Positions 1-8,895 of a stretch of DNA of 36,846 bases are shown here, piece by piece. The position numbers and the translations under genes were made by a program. The notes under the pieces were generated by a model. That model had not been told where the DNA came from and ran no database searches. It worked only from the letters and a program-made list of their open reading frames with translations. The stretch is from positions 1 to 36,846 of the forward strand of contig CAZZCU010000022.1 of the NCBI GenBank assembly GCA_964652825.1. Reading direction: 5' to 3'. Source of the stretch: CAZZCU01 sp964652825. Its GTDB lineage: Bacteria > Bdellovibrionota_B > Oligoflexia > Oligoflexales > CAZZCU01. Numbering within the stretch: position 1 is the stretch's first letter; each line of letters starts with the position of its first letter.

Positions 1-545
1 GCGGCAAGTAATTCGTCAATTTTGGCTTTAACTTTCCGCTTGACGTTTTCGTTCCAGACTTCGCTTTCTGAATAAGCAATGTCGCCGCGACAATTGATCA
101 CCACGGTGGTCGGATAGCTGGTTACACCAAGCTTGTTCAGCAATTTTAATTCGCTATCTTGAAGCACAGGATGATTGGGCTTATGGCGGTCAATCCACAT
201 GGTGTAATCAGCATCGCGCCGATCCTTGCCAACATCCAGGACTTGAACACGCGGTTGATTGGCATATTCAGCTGCCAGAGCGTTCACAAAGGGAGCACTC
301 ACATTACACGCCGGACAAGCTTGAAAATATGCTTCGATAACAAATACACCGTTTTTATGATTTGCAGTGTTATAAGCGGTGCCGCGTTGCGCGTGGTTCA
401 TCCACGGAAACGAAAATGGCAACAAAGAAGCCATATCGATATCGGCATCGATGACATCAACAGATTCTTCTTCGATTATATCCGCATGCACGACCGGCGC
501 TGCCAAACTAAGCCACAAGATACTCATTACTTGTAACAAACGCAT
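1..545 (-). CDS. Exported thioredoxin-like protein, partial at the window edge
   Basis: Reading the minus strand from an ATG at 545 gives an open frame that reaches the window edge without a stop, about 181 residues so far. It begins with a signal peptide (hydrophobic stretch, then a VVHA-D type cleavage site near residue 22). A thioredoxin fold follows, with an active-site CPAC near residues 77-80 and the cis-proline segment TSYPTTVV near residue 142. A GGGGAG ribosome site lies just before the ATG. The CxxC and cis-Pro are what this family uses for thiol-disulfide exchange, here presumably in the periplasm; the partner is unknown. It starts 20 bases after the flippase stop on the same strand, so it probably belongs to the tail of the Bat operon. 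The C-terminus is missing only because the window ends. Confidence 0.8.
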   Translation of the reverse strand, partial: MRLLQVMSILWLSLAAPVVHADIIEEESVDVIDADIDMASLLPFSFPWMNHAQRGTAYNTANHKNGVFVIEAYFQACPACNVSAPFVNALAAEYANQPRVQVLDVGKDRRDADYTMWIDRHKPNHPVLQDSELKLLNKLGVTSYPTTVVINCRGDIAYSESEVWNENVKRKVKAKIDELLA

Positions 546-565
546 TCGACTCCCCTTTTCTTGCA

Positions 566-1987
566 TTAGTGATTTAAACGCCGCCGCGCCAATAGAACGA
601 TAGTCTTGAGCTCTCGAAAATTAAATGTCGCGGCAGATGCCAAATAACTAATCGCCCCCGCCAAAATTGTCACGTATAAATTGACGTGCCCCGTCAAAAC
701 CAGTACCGCGACCATACAGGCACTAGGCGCTAACGCGCGCAGAACATGATCTACAGGACATCGCGCCAGAGCCGCGCGACAGATAAATAATATCGTCAGA
801 CCCACGCCGATACGCGCGATCACGCTGGCCAGTGCGCCACCCATGAGCCCATAGCGTCCCACCAGCTCCATCCCAAGAAGAATGCCAAAGAAGGAGCCAT
901 AAGCGAGCAGACGATTGAGAGTGTTGATGCGGCCATTCAACAGCAGCACCTGATGACCTAAAACGAGAATCAGCACCTGACCAATGATCCCCAACATCAG
1001 TACACTCAATACCGGTCCGACGTGGCGAAATTCATCACCAAAAATAAGTGTCATCACATCAGTATCGACAAACCAGATACCGCATACCACCGGCAAAAAC
1101 GCCAGAATCATCAGCCTAATTCCGAGCCACAGATGCCGCCGCCGCGCTTCTTCGTCGTGCTCATGGATAGCAACCATCTCCGAAAAGAATACCGCACTTA
1201 TGGTTATGGTTAGTGGAATAATGCTTTGTACCAGTCGTACTGGTGCCGCATACAAGCCGGTACCCGTCTGGCTTAGATAATGCTCGACAATAAACATGTC
1301 GAAGCGCTCCAAGATAAGCACCAAAAAAATCCGCAGTGCATACGGCGTGGCAGCGCGCAAACGCACCCCAAGTTTTGCCCGGCTCGGCCAACTAAAACCA
1401 AAATGGTACAAAGCAAAAGCAAAGCTCGCCAGATTGACAAAACCATTGGCGGCAGCGGTGAGCACCGCGTATCGAATCGTGTCCTCGCTACCATCTACCA
1501 TATAGATGATACCGATCAGACTGAGCAGTTTGCCGATAATCATAAACGTGCTAAGCACCGGCAGGCGCTGACTGCCAATCAGCACAAAGGTCATATCCAA
1601 TGCACTGGTCACCAGCATAAAACTTAATGCCAGAAGCACAGCGGCATAGGCTTGATAATTAGGGAAAACACGAATGCAGATGATCAGAGCTGCGATCGCT
1701 ACCAGCATATGCCCAAGCCGCAGGATCAGAGTCTCACCGATAATAGCTTTGACGTTTTGAGAATTATTTTTTTGTTTACCGAGTTCAATAGCGCCAATGT
1801 CGTGGTAGCCAAAGGCGACAAAGAAGATAGCAAAGTCTAAAAGCCACAAGCCGAATTGCGCGACACCAAAACCTTGAACGCCGATAGCGCGCGCGGCAAA
1901 ATGCAGTATCAGCAGTGGGCTGATTTTATTGACCAGCTCCGCCAGCAATCCACCAAATAATGACCAGACAATACGCTTTCGCTGCAT
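566..1987 (-). CDS. Polysaccharide flippase (Wzx/MATE-like) membrane protein
   Basis: A 473-residue, very hydrophobic protein with about 12-14 predicted membrane segments spread over its whole length. The N-terminal pattern (MQRKR, then a hydrophobic helix and an ISPLLILHFAARAIG-type segment) is typical of the oligosaccharide flippase family, which moves lipid-linked glycans across the inner membrane. Its ATG directly abuts the TAG stop of the BatE-like gene, with no gap and no good ribosome site of its own, so translation is probably coupled to the upstream gene. A flippase at the end of a Bat operon is unexpected, and no glycosyltransferase or polymerase gene is visible nearby, so its glycan substrate cannot be told from this window. 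Confidence 0.8.
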   Translation of the reverse strand: MQRKRIVWSLFGGLLAELVNKISPLLILHFAARAIGVQGFGVAQFGLWLLDFAIFFVAFGYHDIGAIELGKQKNNSQNVKAIIGETLILRLGHMLVAIAALIICIRVFPNYQAYAAVLLALSFMLVTSALDMTFVLIGSQRLPVLSTFMIIGKLLSLIGIIYMVDGSEDTIRYAVLTAAANGFVNLASFAFALYHFGFSWPSRAKLGVRLRAATPYALRIFLVLILERFDMFIVEHYLSQTGTGLYAAPVRLVQSIIPLTITISAVFFSEMVAIHEHDEEARRRHLWLGIRLMILAFLPVVCGIWFVDTDVMTLIFGDEFRHVGPVLSVLMLGIIGQVLILVLGHQVLLLNGRINTLNRLLAYGSFFGILLGMELVGRYGLMGGALASVIARIGVGLTILFICRAALARCPVDHVLRALAPSACMVAVLVLTGHVNLYVTILAGAISYLASAATFNFRELKTIVLLARRRLNH

Positions 1988-2695
1988 CTATAGACTATAT
2001 ACTTGGGCGGCGGAATTTGCGACCCAACCCTTTTTGCCATCGCTTAATTGGATTTTGTACCAATCACCCTGGCTGTCCAAAACCACGAATGGCGCACCGG
2101 CATGCAACTGAAACAATGTCACATAACCGGTTTCGGCGGGGCCGGATTGCACCGCTACCTCGCTGTGCGTCACTGCACCCCAGGTTGGAGCGGCAAGCAG
2201 GCGATAAAGCGCCGGCGGTGTTAACAAGATCAGCAAAGCCAGCAAGCTCCAGCTAAAGCCGCGTAGAATAGCGCGCCGTGGGAACACGATGCGCGCACTC
2301 GCCACCATAAACAATAGCGCGAGCATGCCGGCACCAAGATACAGCCATTCGCGCGCTGACAGATATAACGCCCAGGCGAACAAACTATCCCACGCACTGC
2401 GGCGAACATCGACATCAAGTTGATCTTGAAGCTTGCTCCGCAGAAACGCGATATTCGCCAGCGTATCGGCATCGCGCGGTTTAAGGTCTCGTGCCGCCAG
2501 AAACGCCGCCATCGCCATGCCCAACTCATTCTGACGATAAGCGGCATGCCCTAAGTTGTAATAAATCCCAGCACTGGCACCATCCAGCTCTATCTGACTT
2601 TGTGTTTGTACTGTACTGGCACGCGCAATTTTTGGACTGTCCAAGCAGATAATCGCCGCCATGATCACGACAAGCCTCGCCCAAAACGTCATCAT
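1988..2695 (-). CDS. batE: BatE-like TPR and SH3-domain membrane protein
   Basis: A 235-residue protein read from ATG at 2695, which overlaps the BatD stop as ATGA and follows a GGAGG ribosome site; a longer frame upstream would run inside batD and is not needed. It has a signal peptide, a TPR-like helical segment (YYNLGHAAYRQNELGMA and DADTLANIAFLRSKL regions), two transmembrane helices in the middle, and a C-terminal bacterial SH3-like domain ending GWVANSAAQVYSL. This TPR-TM-TM-SH3 order is that of BatE proteins encoded after BatD. The family is associated with aerotolerance or stress fitness in Bacteroides and Leptospira; its biochemical role is not settled. Symbol assigned by architecture and position. 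Confidence 0.78.
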   Translation of the reverse strand: MMTFWARLVVIMAAIICLDSPKIARASTVQTQSQIELDGASAGIYYNLGHAAYRQNELGMAMAAFLAARDLKPRDADTLANIAFLRSKLQDQLDVDVRRSAWDSLFAWALYLSAREWLYLGAGMLALLFMVASARIVFPRRAILRGFSWSLLALLILLTPPALYRLLAAPTWGAVTHSEVAVQSGPAETGYVTLFQLHAGAPFVVLDSQGDWYKIQLSDGKKGWVANSAAQVYSL

Positions 2696-4518
2696 GAACC
2701 TGTCCTCCGCAACTCGTCCAAAGCGGCAAGCAACTGCTCCCGCAACTTGGACCACTCGCTTGCCTGTAGCTTGTGTCCCGAATAAACCGCGCGCTCCAAC
2801 ACTTGCATCGCTGCAATCACTTGTTCGCGCAAACTCGCTGACAAATCCTGTTCCTGCATCCGCAGCGTTAACTCTGCTTCGGTCAATGCCGCACCATGAC
2901 TGCCGACATAGGTCCCAAGATAATCGCGAAACAATTGCCCTAAGACTACGAGCTGACTCTCATCAGCAGGTGATTGCCCATCTAGCTCGGCGAGCTTGTC
3001 GCGCAAGCATCGTCGCAAATGCGCTCGCTGTCGCCGCACGCCACCAACTTCGGTGCCAGCGCGCCGGCGGATGGTAGCGATAACCATGAGCACCAACCAA
3101 AGCACAAATGGTATCCCCGCCAATACAGCAGCATATACATAATCACGCGGCTGCAATGCATCGCGTGCCGAAAGTGCTGCTGAATTTTTCGGCTCAACCA
3201 AATCGCTTGCGCGCGTATTTACCGGCGCCGTGGCCGCGCGACTAGCGGGTGTTGATGCGGAAGCTGCTGCGACATGACCAAGCACTTCGACCACACCAAG
3301 CGCCACGGTTTTATCTTCGTACTTGGCGGTGCTGGGATTAAAAACCTGTAACCGCACGCTACCCAAATCAAGTTTACCGCCCACCAATGGCACCAATGCA
3401 TACTTGAATTCCGCCTGACCGCGAATGCCGTTCTCAGCGTTGTAGTCATCGTTGAATTTGGGTTGATCCGGATAAATTTTCATTTTGCCGGCAAGATCAA
3501 GCTGCGGCGACGACATACTTTCGACCGATCCAACGCCGTTAACACCTAGGGTCAACGTTAGTGTGTCGCCGGCTGGCAACTGCCGAGCACTCACATCAAC
3601 CGTCAAATTAAAATCACCCACCAGACCGGAAAAATCCGCGCGGCGACCAGCCTCGGGCAATGCCTTGACCGTTAAAGTTAAAACCGGCGCACTCGCGCGC
3701 CGCGTCACCATGGTCGCGCCGCGAAAGAACGGATCGCGCATAAACTCTTCGAGCAGACTGCCGCGCCCGCCACGACGGCGGCCACCGCCATCAGGCGCCG
3801 CGACCTCGGCGATAACTTGATAACCTTCGAGTTTAAACACGCCAGCATCCTGCGGAACTAGCACCTCGCTGATCTCCGTCACATCATAACGCTGGCCATT
3901 GATGGTTTTTTGATAAGTTTTTTCGCCCTTGATCGGCACGCGCTTGATCAGCTTCGGTGTATTGTCGTTGACTGACGCGCGACCAACCTGCACGCGCGCA
4001 TAAAAGCGCACGGTACTAACTACGGCCTCGCCGACATAAATGTCTTTTTTGTTCAGTTCGCGCTCAACAAACATCTGCGGTGCCGCGTCAGCGGTCGGCT
4101 GATGATCCGAGCCGCCAGGTGTTGCGCCCGAGGAGTCTACGGCATTGATCGTCAAGGTTATCGGCGATGATGCTTGCACCGCGCCGTCGATTTTTAATTG
4201 GATGGCTGGAATTGTAATTTTACCGGTACGGGTTGGTTGCAAAGCATAACGATATAAGATTTCTTTCTCGTACTTGCCCCAACTCATTTGAATATTGGTA
4301 GAGGTGCCACTAGCGGCTATCTGGATACCATCAATGGCTGGTAATTTCGGCTCGCCTTCGGCGCTACCGGTCACGGTCAGAGTATATTCAAATTGGTCGT
4401 CGATCGTACCAACAGTTTTATCAACTTCGGCTGTCAAAGAGCCGGCATCAAGCTGATCTGGTAAAAAGAAACCACCAACGACGAGGACAACGAACGAGGA
4501 TAAAAAATAACGCACCAT
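2692..4518 (-). CDS. batD: BatD family envelope protein
   Basis: A 608-residue protein with an N-terminal signal peptide (hydrophobic residues 4-20), a long periplasmic region of beta-sandwich repeats with recurring Y-x-L-x-P and V-x-V-x-G patterns, a short Gly/Arg-rich linker (GGGRRRGGRG) near residue 250, one transmembrane helix near residue 470 (VYAAVLAGIPFVLWLVLM), and a helical cytoplasmic tail. This is the usual BatD (oxygen tolerance protein) layout and length. It is sandwiched between the BatB/BatC fusion and the BatE-like gene: its start sits immediately after the upstream stop, and its TGA overlaps the next ATG. It probably provides the large periplasmic part of the Bat complex. Confidence 0.88.
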   Translation of the reverse strand: MVRYFLSSFVVLVVGGFFLPDQLDAGSLTAEVDKTVGTIDDQFEYTLTVTGSAEGEPKLPAIDGIQIAASGTSTNIQMSWGKYEKEILYRYALQPTRTGKITIPAIQLKIDGAVQASSPITLTINAVDSSGATPGGSDHQPTADAAPQMFVERELNKKDIYVGEAVVSTVRFYARVQVGRASVNDNTPKLIKRVPIKGEKTYQKTINGQRYDVTEISEVLVPQDAGVFKLEGYQVIAEVAAPDGGGRRRGGRGSLLEEFMRDPFFRGATMVTRRASAPVLTLTVKALPEAGRRADFSGLVGDFNLTVDVSARQLPAGDTLTLTLGVNGVGSVESMSSPQLDLAGKMKIYPDQPKFNDDYNAENGIRGQAEFKYALVPLVGGKLDLGSVRLQVFNPSTAKYEDKTVALGVVEVLGHVAAASASTPASRAATAPVNTRASDLVEPKNSAALSARDALQPRDYVYAAVLAGIPFVLWLVLMVIATIRRRAGTEVGGVRRQRAHLRRCLRDKLAELDGQSPADESQLVVLGQLFRDYLGTYVGSHGAALTEAELTLRMQEQDLSASLREQVIAAMQVLERAVYSGHKLQASEWSKLREQLLAALDELRRTGS

Positions 4519-6450
4519 CTACCAATCCCTCCGCGACTCATCAACGGCTTCGTCGGAATTGGCTTGCTTGGCTGTAGACGCAGGTTGCACACGCCGATGC
4601 TTGGCGTCTTTCGCACGGCGCAGCGTCCGCTTGGCTTGTTCTTGATCTAGGCTGACCCCTGCAGCATTAGCTGGCGCGGCTCGCGTTTGCGAATGATCAG
4701 GCGTTGCCGGCGCTGATTCGGTGTGAGATTCATCATGTCCAGCACCCGACGGCTGCGACTGACGTGAATCTGCGGCCATAGGCTCGTCAGTTTTCTGCGA
4801 ATCTGGGCGTTTTTGTGTCTCTGGCGCAGATGCTGTTGCTGCATCTGAAGACGTTGTTTGAGACGGCGACGAAGTAGACGTTTGATCTGAATGCGAACTG
4901 GGAGTCTGAGAGGACATCTGATTATCCGGAGTCGTCTGCGGATTTTTATCTGCCGGTCCTGAGTCACTAGGAGCCTCCTGTTGCTGCTGGCGTTTGAGCT
5001 GCTCTTTGGCCCAGGCTAAATTCTCCTGGGCAGCCTCGTCCTGAGGCGTGATCTGCAAAGCTTTCTCATAGGCTGCAATAGCCGCATTTAGGTCATGCCG
5101 CGCTACCTCCGTATTGCCGAGATTAAAGTATGATCGTGCCGCCAAGGCTTGATCGGCGCTCTGTGCCGCGCGTGCGAAGCCCGCACGCGCATCGTCGAAT
5201 TGTTGCGCATGAAACTGGCTGACAGCCCGATTGTAAATGTGGGGTTCGTGTGCAGGTTTATCCACTTCAAGTTCAAGAAATTTACCAGCCGCCTCGGCAA
5301 ACTCACCGCGCTCGAAAGCAGCATGTGCTGCACGCCGTCGCGCGTCTTCGTTCGCATATGTAATCGTGCTAAATTGAATGCTCACTAACCAGATTATCAA
5401 AAAAGCCCACATCTGTTGCCTATTTTTTTTGGTTTTTTGAAAATCAATTTTCCATCCGCTTATTTTGCTAAGACTTTCCAGAAAAAGCAGCAAAAATGCC
5501 AAAAGCACAAACCAGACGTATTGTTCGTGCCAGATTTGTCGGCGCTCGCCATCGCGCTCGGCGCCATCAACGGGATCACCACCTTGAAACAAGGGCAACA
5601 CGCGCGCGAGATCAGCATCCGTAACATCCGCACGAACATACACACCGTTGGATGCATCAGCCAGCTTCTGCAACGTTGCTTCGCCCAAACGCGAGACAAC
5701 CACTCGCCCCTCCTCGTCCTTCTTAAAACCACCACCGACTTCGGGGATCGGCGCACCTTCAGTCGTGCCTATGCCGATAAACGCGAAATCAATGCCCTGC
5801 TTGGTGGCGGCGTGCACCGCGTCTTCGGCCTGAACCTCCTGATCCTCGCCATCAGTGATAACCACGATCGCTTTGCCAGCGGATTCTTCCGGCGCGGCGA
5901 TGGCCAAGCGTTCGGCTGCCACCGCAATCGCCTGACCAAGTGCCGTACCCTGGCGTGACATCATGCTGGGATCCAAATCCTCAACAAACATACGCAACGC
6001 CTCATGGTCGCTGGTCAACGGACAATAAAGAAACGCGGCCCCAGCAAACACCACCAGTCCGATACGCGCGGGTGGCTCAGCCGCCAACAAATCAAAAATC
6101 TCGCGTTTTGCCTGCGCCAAACGACTTGGTCGTATATCTTGTGCCAGCATGCTGTTGGACACATCCACGACCACGAAAACATCTTTGCCCAAAGCCGGCA
6201 GACGCTGCCAGGTAAAACCCCACTGTGGTCGCGCGGCGGCGATAAATAAAAAAATCACGCTCCCTAATAACGCCCAGAACCGCCAACGCCGCTGCGGCAG
6301 CATCATTCCCGATAATTGCGCGCCACGACTCGCCCCCCAGTAGGCTTGGAGTTTGCGATGTTGTCGGCGCCGCGCCCACCACAATAGCAACGCCGTCAGC
6401 GGCACCGCGACCAACATCCAGACGAGCATATGGGAAGCAGCAAATCTCAT
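4519..6450 (-). CDS. batB: BatB/BatC fusion: VWA domain plus TPR membrane protein
   Basis: A 643-residue protein read from ATG at 6450, chosen because it overlaps the BatA stop as ATGA and follows a GAAGG-type ribosome site. In order it has two N-terminal membrane segments, a von Willebrand A domain with an intact MIDAS signature (DVSNS; later TDGED), a membrane helix near residue 310, a second hydrophobic segment that may re-enter the membrane near 345-365, and two or more TPR units (AAHAAFERGEFAEAA; YFNLGNTEVARHDLNAAI). The last ~120 residues are a low-complexity Ser/Thr/Pro/Gln-rich tail. Separate BatB (VWA) and BatC (TPR) proteins are joined here in one chain. The VWA domain probably binds protein partners through a metal ion, and the TPRs face the periplasm. 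Confidence 0.88.
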   Translation of the reverse strand: MRFAASHMLVWMLVAVPLTALLLWWARRRQHRKLQAYWGASRGAQLSGMMLPQRRWRFWALLGSVIFLFIAAARPQWGFTWQRLPALGKDVFVVVDVSNSMLAQDIRPSRLAQAKREIFDLLAAEPPARIGLVVFAGAAFLYCPLTSDHEALRMFVEDLDPSMMSRQGTALGQAIAVAAERLAIAAPEESAGKAIVVITDGEDQEVQAEDAVHAATKQGIDFAFIGIGTTEGAPIPEVGGGFKKDEEGRVVVSRLGEATLQKLADASNGVYVRADVTDADLARVLPLFQGGDPVDGAERDGERRQIWHEQYVWFVLLAFLLLFLESLSKISGWKIDFQKTKKNRQQMWAFLIIWLVSIQFSTITYANEDARRRAAHAAFERGEFAEAAGKFLELEVDKPAHEPHIYNRAVSQFHAQQFDDARAGFARAAQSADQALAARSYFNLGNTEVARHDLNAAIAAYEKALQITPQDEAAQENLAWAKEQLKRQQQQEAPSDSGPADKNPQTTPDNQMSSQTPSSHSDQTSTSSPSQTTSSDAATASAPETQKRPDSQKTDEPMAADSRQSQPSGAGHDESHTESAPATPDHSQTRAAPANAAGVSLDQEQAKRTLRRAKDAKHRRVQPASTAKQANSDEAVDESRRDW

Positions 6451-7436
6451 GCGGGCACCTTCTGCAAACGCGTCAACGCCAGCACCATCTCCAAACTCAA
6501 TAACACCAATGCCACCGCCAGCCACCAGCCAAAGAGATCCCGATAATTTGCGCCATCCGGACGATTGAGGCGGGATTTTTCCAGCTTATCGATAGCTGCG
6601 TACACGGCCGTTAGCGAATCGGTATCGTAAGCACGAAAGTACTGACCGTTGCCGATCTCAGCGATGCGCTGCAACAGAGTTTCGTCAAGATCGCTTGGGC
6701 GATACTGAATACGCGTACCAAAAGGTGTCTCCACGGGAAACGGCACCTGCCCTTCAGCACCGACACCGATGGTATAAATACGAATCCCCAACGTCGCCGC
6801 GGCCTTCGCCGCAACTTCTGGATCCATCACACCAGCGGTATTGCTACCGTCGGTTAATAGAATAATGATGCGGCTAGAGCTTTTAATTTTCTCTAAGCGT
6901 GCCGCCGCCACCGCGAGAGCATCGCCGATCGCCGTGGCATCGCCAGCCATGCCAATCGTAATCTCGGCGAGAAAACTCTGCAGAATCGCATGATCCACGG
7001 TCAGCGGCGCTTGGGTAAATGCTTCGCTACCAAATACGACAAAGCCGATACGATCACTGGCGCGCTCAGCGACAAAACTGCCGATCACGCGACGTACCGC
7101 GCTCAAGCGATCAGAACGTTCACCATCAATATTGAAGTCCAGCGCCCGCATACTGCCGGAGGTATCGATCGCCATAACAATATCAATACCCTCGGCCAGG
7201 CGTTTTTGCTGCTGTTGCTGAATCTGCGGTCGTGCCATTGCGATCACCAATGCCAGCAAAGTCAGCCAGCGCAGCATCGGCAAAATTTTTGTCAACAAAC
7301 GTGTCGAACGCCGCTCGGTGACATTGCCCAGCGCCGAAAACAACAAACCCCGTGGTCGCGGCAACAACCAATGCAAAAGCGGCAGCGCGAACAATGGCAG
7401 CAGGAGCAGCAAAGCGAGCGGCCAGGCAAAACTCAT
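6447..7436 (-). CDS. batA: BatA, VWA-domain membrane protein
   Basis: A 329-residue protein read from ATG at 7436, which overlaps the upstream DUF4381 stop as ATGA and has a GGAG ribosome site. It opens with two hydrophobic helices (SFAWPLALLLLLPLFALPLL and the TLLALVIAMA region). A von Willebrand A domain follows, with a complete MIDAS set (DTSGS near residue 90, and TDGSN). It ends with a transmembrane helix (GWWLAVALVLLSLEMVLAL). Size and TM-VWA-TM order match BatA. BatA and BatB are thought to be paired membrane receptors or scaffolds worked on by the MoxR ATPase encoded upstream. All neighbours are on the same strand with coupled starts. Confidence 0.9.
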   Translation of the reverse strand: MSFAWPLALLLLLPLFALPLLHWLLPRPRGLLFSALGNVTERRSTRLLTKILPMLRWLTLLALVIAMARPQIQQQQQKRLAEGIDIVMAIDTSGSMRALDFNIDGERSDRLSAVRRVIGSFVAERASDRIGFVVFGSEAFTQAPLTVDHAILQSFLAEITIGMAGDATAIGDALAVAAARLEKIKSSSRIIILLTDGSNTAGVMDPEVAAKAAATLGIRIYTIGVGAEGQVPFPVETPFGTRIQYRPSDLDETLLQRIAEIGNGQYFRAYDTDSLTAVYAAIDKLEKSRLNRPDGANYRDLFGWWLAVALVLLSLEMVLALTRLQKVPA

Positions 7437-8014
7437 GGCAAGCGCTCCACATTGGCGGCCGAGACACCGGTGGTTAACGGAATGAATCGCGTCAACCAAG
7501 ACCTCGCATCAGCGAGCAACGCGGCAGCGCGCTCACTGGTTAAAGGTGTGGCGGCGAATTTTACCGCATCCAGTTCACGTAACATTTGCACAAACTGCGG
7601 CAGCAACTCATCCCGCCAACGCCAGATGCGTGGCAACAGCTGCTCGATTTCCTCGGTGGTCTTATCGGTAGCGTCGCGGCCGGCGGCCTGGCTAAGTCCC
7701 AGGCGCAGAATATGGGAAAGTTCATAACTAAACGCCCGTTGCGCCGGCGCCGCAAACGGCTGCGCGATTGCCAACGCATCCAGGCGTTGTTGTGCTGACA
7801 ATCGCGATACCACCGACGCGACTTCCGGCGCCGATTCGACAGCAACCACGGCCCGCTTGCCAAAGCGCCGCCACAACCAACGCGCCAGCAGAACAACCAC
7901 CACCAAAGCACAGATACTCAGAATGATCGTCGACCAGGGAATCGCCGTCGGCGGCGCATCCACCAGACCTTTTAAGCTGTGTGGCGGTTGCGGTATTTGC
8001 ATCGCATCACTCAT
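7433..8014 (-). CDS. DUF4381 family single-pass membrane protein
   Basis: A 193-residue protein whose ATG overlaps the DUF58 stop as ATGA, with a GAGGCGG ribosome site. After a proline-rich start (QIPQPPHSLKGLVDAPP) there is one strong membrane helix (STIILSICALVVVVLLARWLW), then a basic stretch (RRFGKR) and a helical cytoplasmic domain with paired Arg/Leu helices. This is the pattern of DUF4381 proteins, which occur between DUF58 and BatA in proteobacterial MoxR/Bat operons. No enzymatic motif is visible. It probably helps assemble the membrane part of the complex; no specific function can be claimed. Confidence 0.8.
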   Translation of the reverse strand: MSDAMQIPQPPHSLKGLVDAPPTAIPWSTIILSICALVVVVLLARWLWRRFGKRAVVAVESAPEVASVVSRLSAQQRLDALAIAQPFAAPAQRAFSYELSHILRLGLSQAAGRDATDKTTEEIEQLLPRIWRWRDELLPQFVQMLRELDAVKFAATPLTSERAAALLADARSWLTRFIPLTTGVSAANVERLP

Positions 8015-8895
8015 CGCCGCCGCCTCGGTCGCTCACGGCGCAAGAAATACCGGCGCAATTCATGCACGGGATTCCCGGCCGTGCTTAACGTAAGCTGATC
8101 AATCCCGGCTTTAAACAAAGCCTGCCGTGTTGCCTGTCGGCAACGCGTCCATTCTTCGGCAAGCAAGGTATTTTGTCCGCGCGCCGATGTATCGACAAGA
8201 ATTCGGCGTCCGCTCTCACTATCAAATAGTTCGACGATACCGACTGCCGGCATCTCGGCTTCGCGTGGGTCGCTGACCGTCACACCAACAACTTCATGAC
8301 GCGCCCGCAAATAGCCGAGTGCTTGCTCCCAGCCGCTCGTCAAAAAATCCGAGATGACAAAAATCGTACTACGGCGTTTTAAAATCCGCCGTGCATACTC
8401 GGCCGCCGCGCTGATATCCGTCGCATGCCGACCAGCGTCGTGACTCATCGCGGCGCGAATAATCTGCCAGATATGTCCACGGCCTTTGCGTGGCGGAATA
8501 AATTTTTCGATATGATCAGAAAACACCAGCAATCCGACTTTGTCATGACTGCGAATCGCCAGGTATGCCAGAATCGCCGCCAATTCCGCGGCAACATCCT
8601 GCTTGGTTCGCCCAGTGGTTCCCAAGCGCATGGAGGCGCTGACATCAATCATCAGTAACAATGTCGACTCGCGCTCCTCGCGCATGACTTTGACATACGG
8701 TGCCTGCATGCGAGCCGTGACCCGCCAGTTGATCGAACGCACATCGTCGCCGAGGCTATACTCACGCACCTCATCAAACTCCATGCCCTGACCTTTGAAC
8801 GCACTCTCGTAGGCGCCTGCCAATAACTCGCTGGCAAGAAAACCCGCGCGCAACTGCATGGCTTTGATCTTGTTAAGTGTCTCTTGATCAAGCAT
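8011..8895 (-). CDS. DUF58 domain protein with VWA-like fold
   Basis: A 294-residue soluble protein. It carries the DUF58 signature region GDDVRSINWRVTARM followed by a VWA-like segment with an intact DVSAS metal site (MIDVSASMRLG) and a later VISDF strand. The ATG at 8895 overlaps the moxR stop by one base (TGATG), and its own stop overlaps the next start as ATGA. DUF58 proteins are constant partners of MoxR AAA+ ATPases and are thought to be their VWA substrates or adaptors. There is no membrane segment, so it is likely cytoplasmic, unlike BatA and BatB. Confidence 0.87.
   Translation of the reverse strand: MLDQETLNKIKAMQLRAGFLASELLAGAYESAFKGQGMEFDEVREYSLGDDVRSINWRVTARMQAPYVKVMREERESTLLLMIDVSASMRLGTTGRTKQDVAAELAAILAYLAIRSHDKVGLLVFSDHIEKFIPPRKGRGHIWQIIRAAMSHDAGRHATDISAAAEYARRILKRRSTIFVISDFLTSGWEQALGYLRARHEVVGVTVSDPREAEMPAVGIVELFDSESGRRILVDTSARGQNTLLAEEWTRCRQATRQALFKAGIDQLTLSTAGNPVHELRRYFLRRERPRRRR

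Noticed and set aside
5416..5958. 180-residue plus-strand ORF
   Set aside because: It lies antisense inside the BatB/BatC coding sequence, which has clear VWA motifs.
6990..7727. 245-residue plus-strand ORF
   Set aside because: It is antisense to batA and the DUF4381 gene, both with coherent domains and coupled starts.
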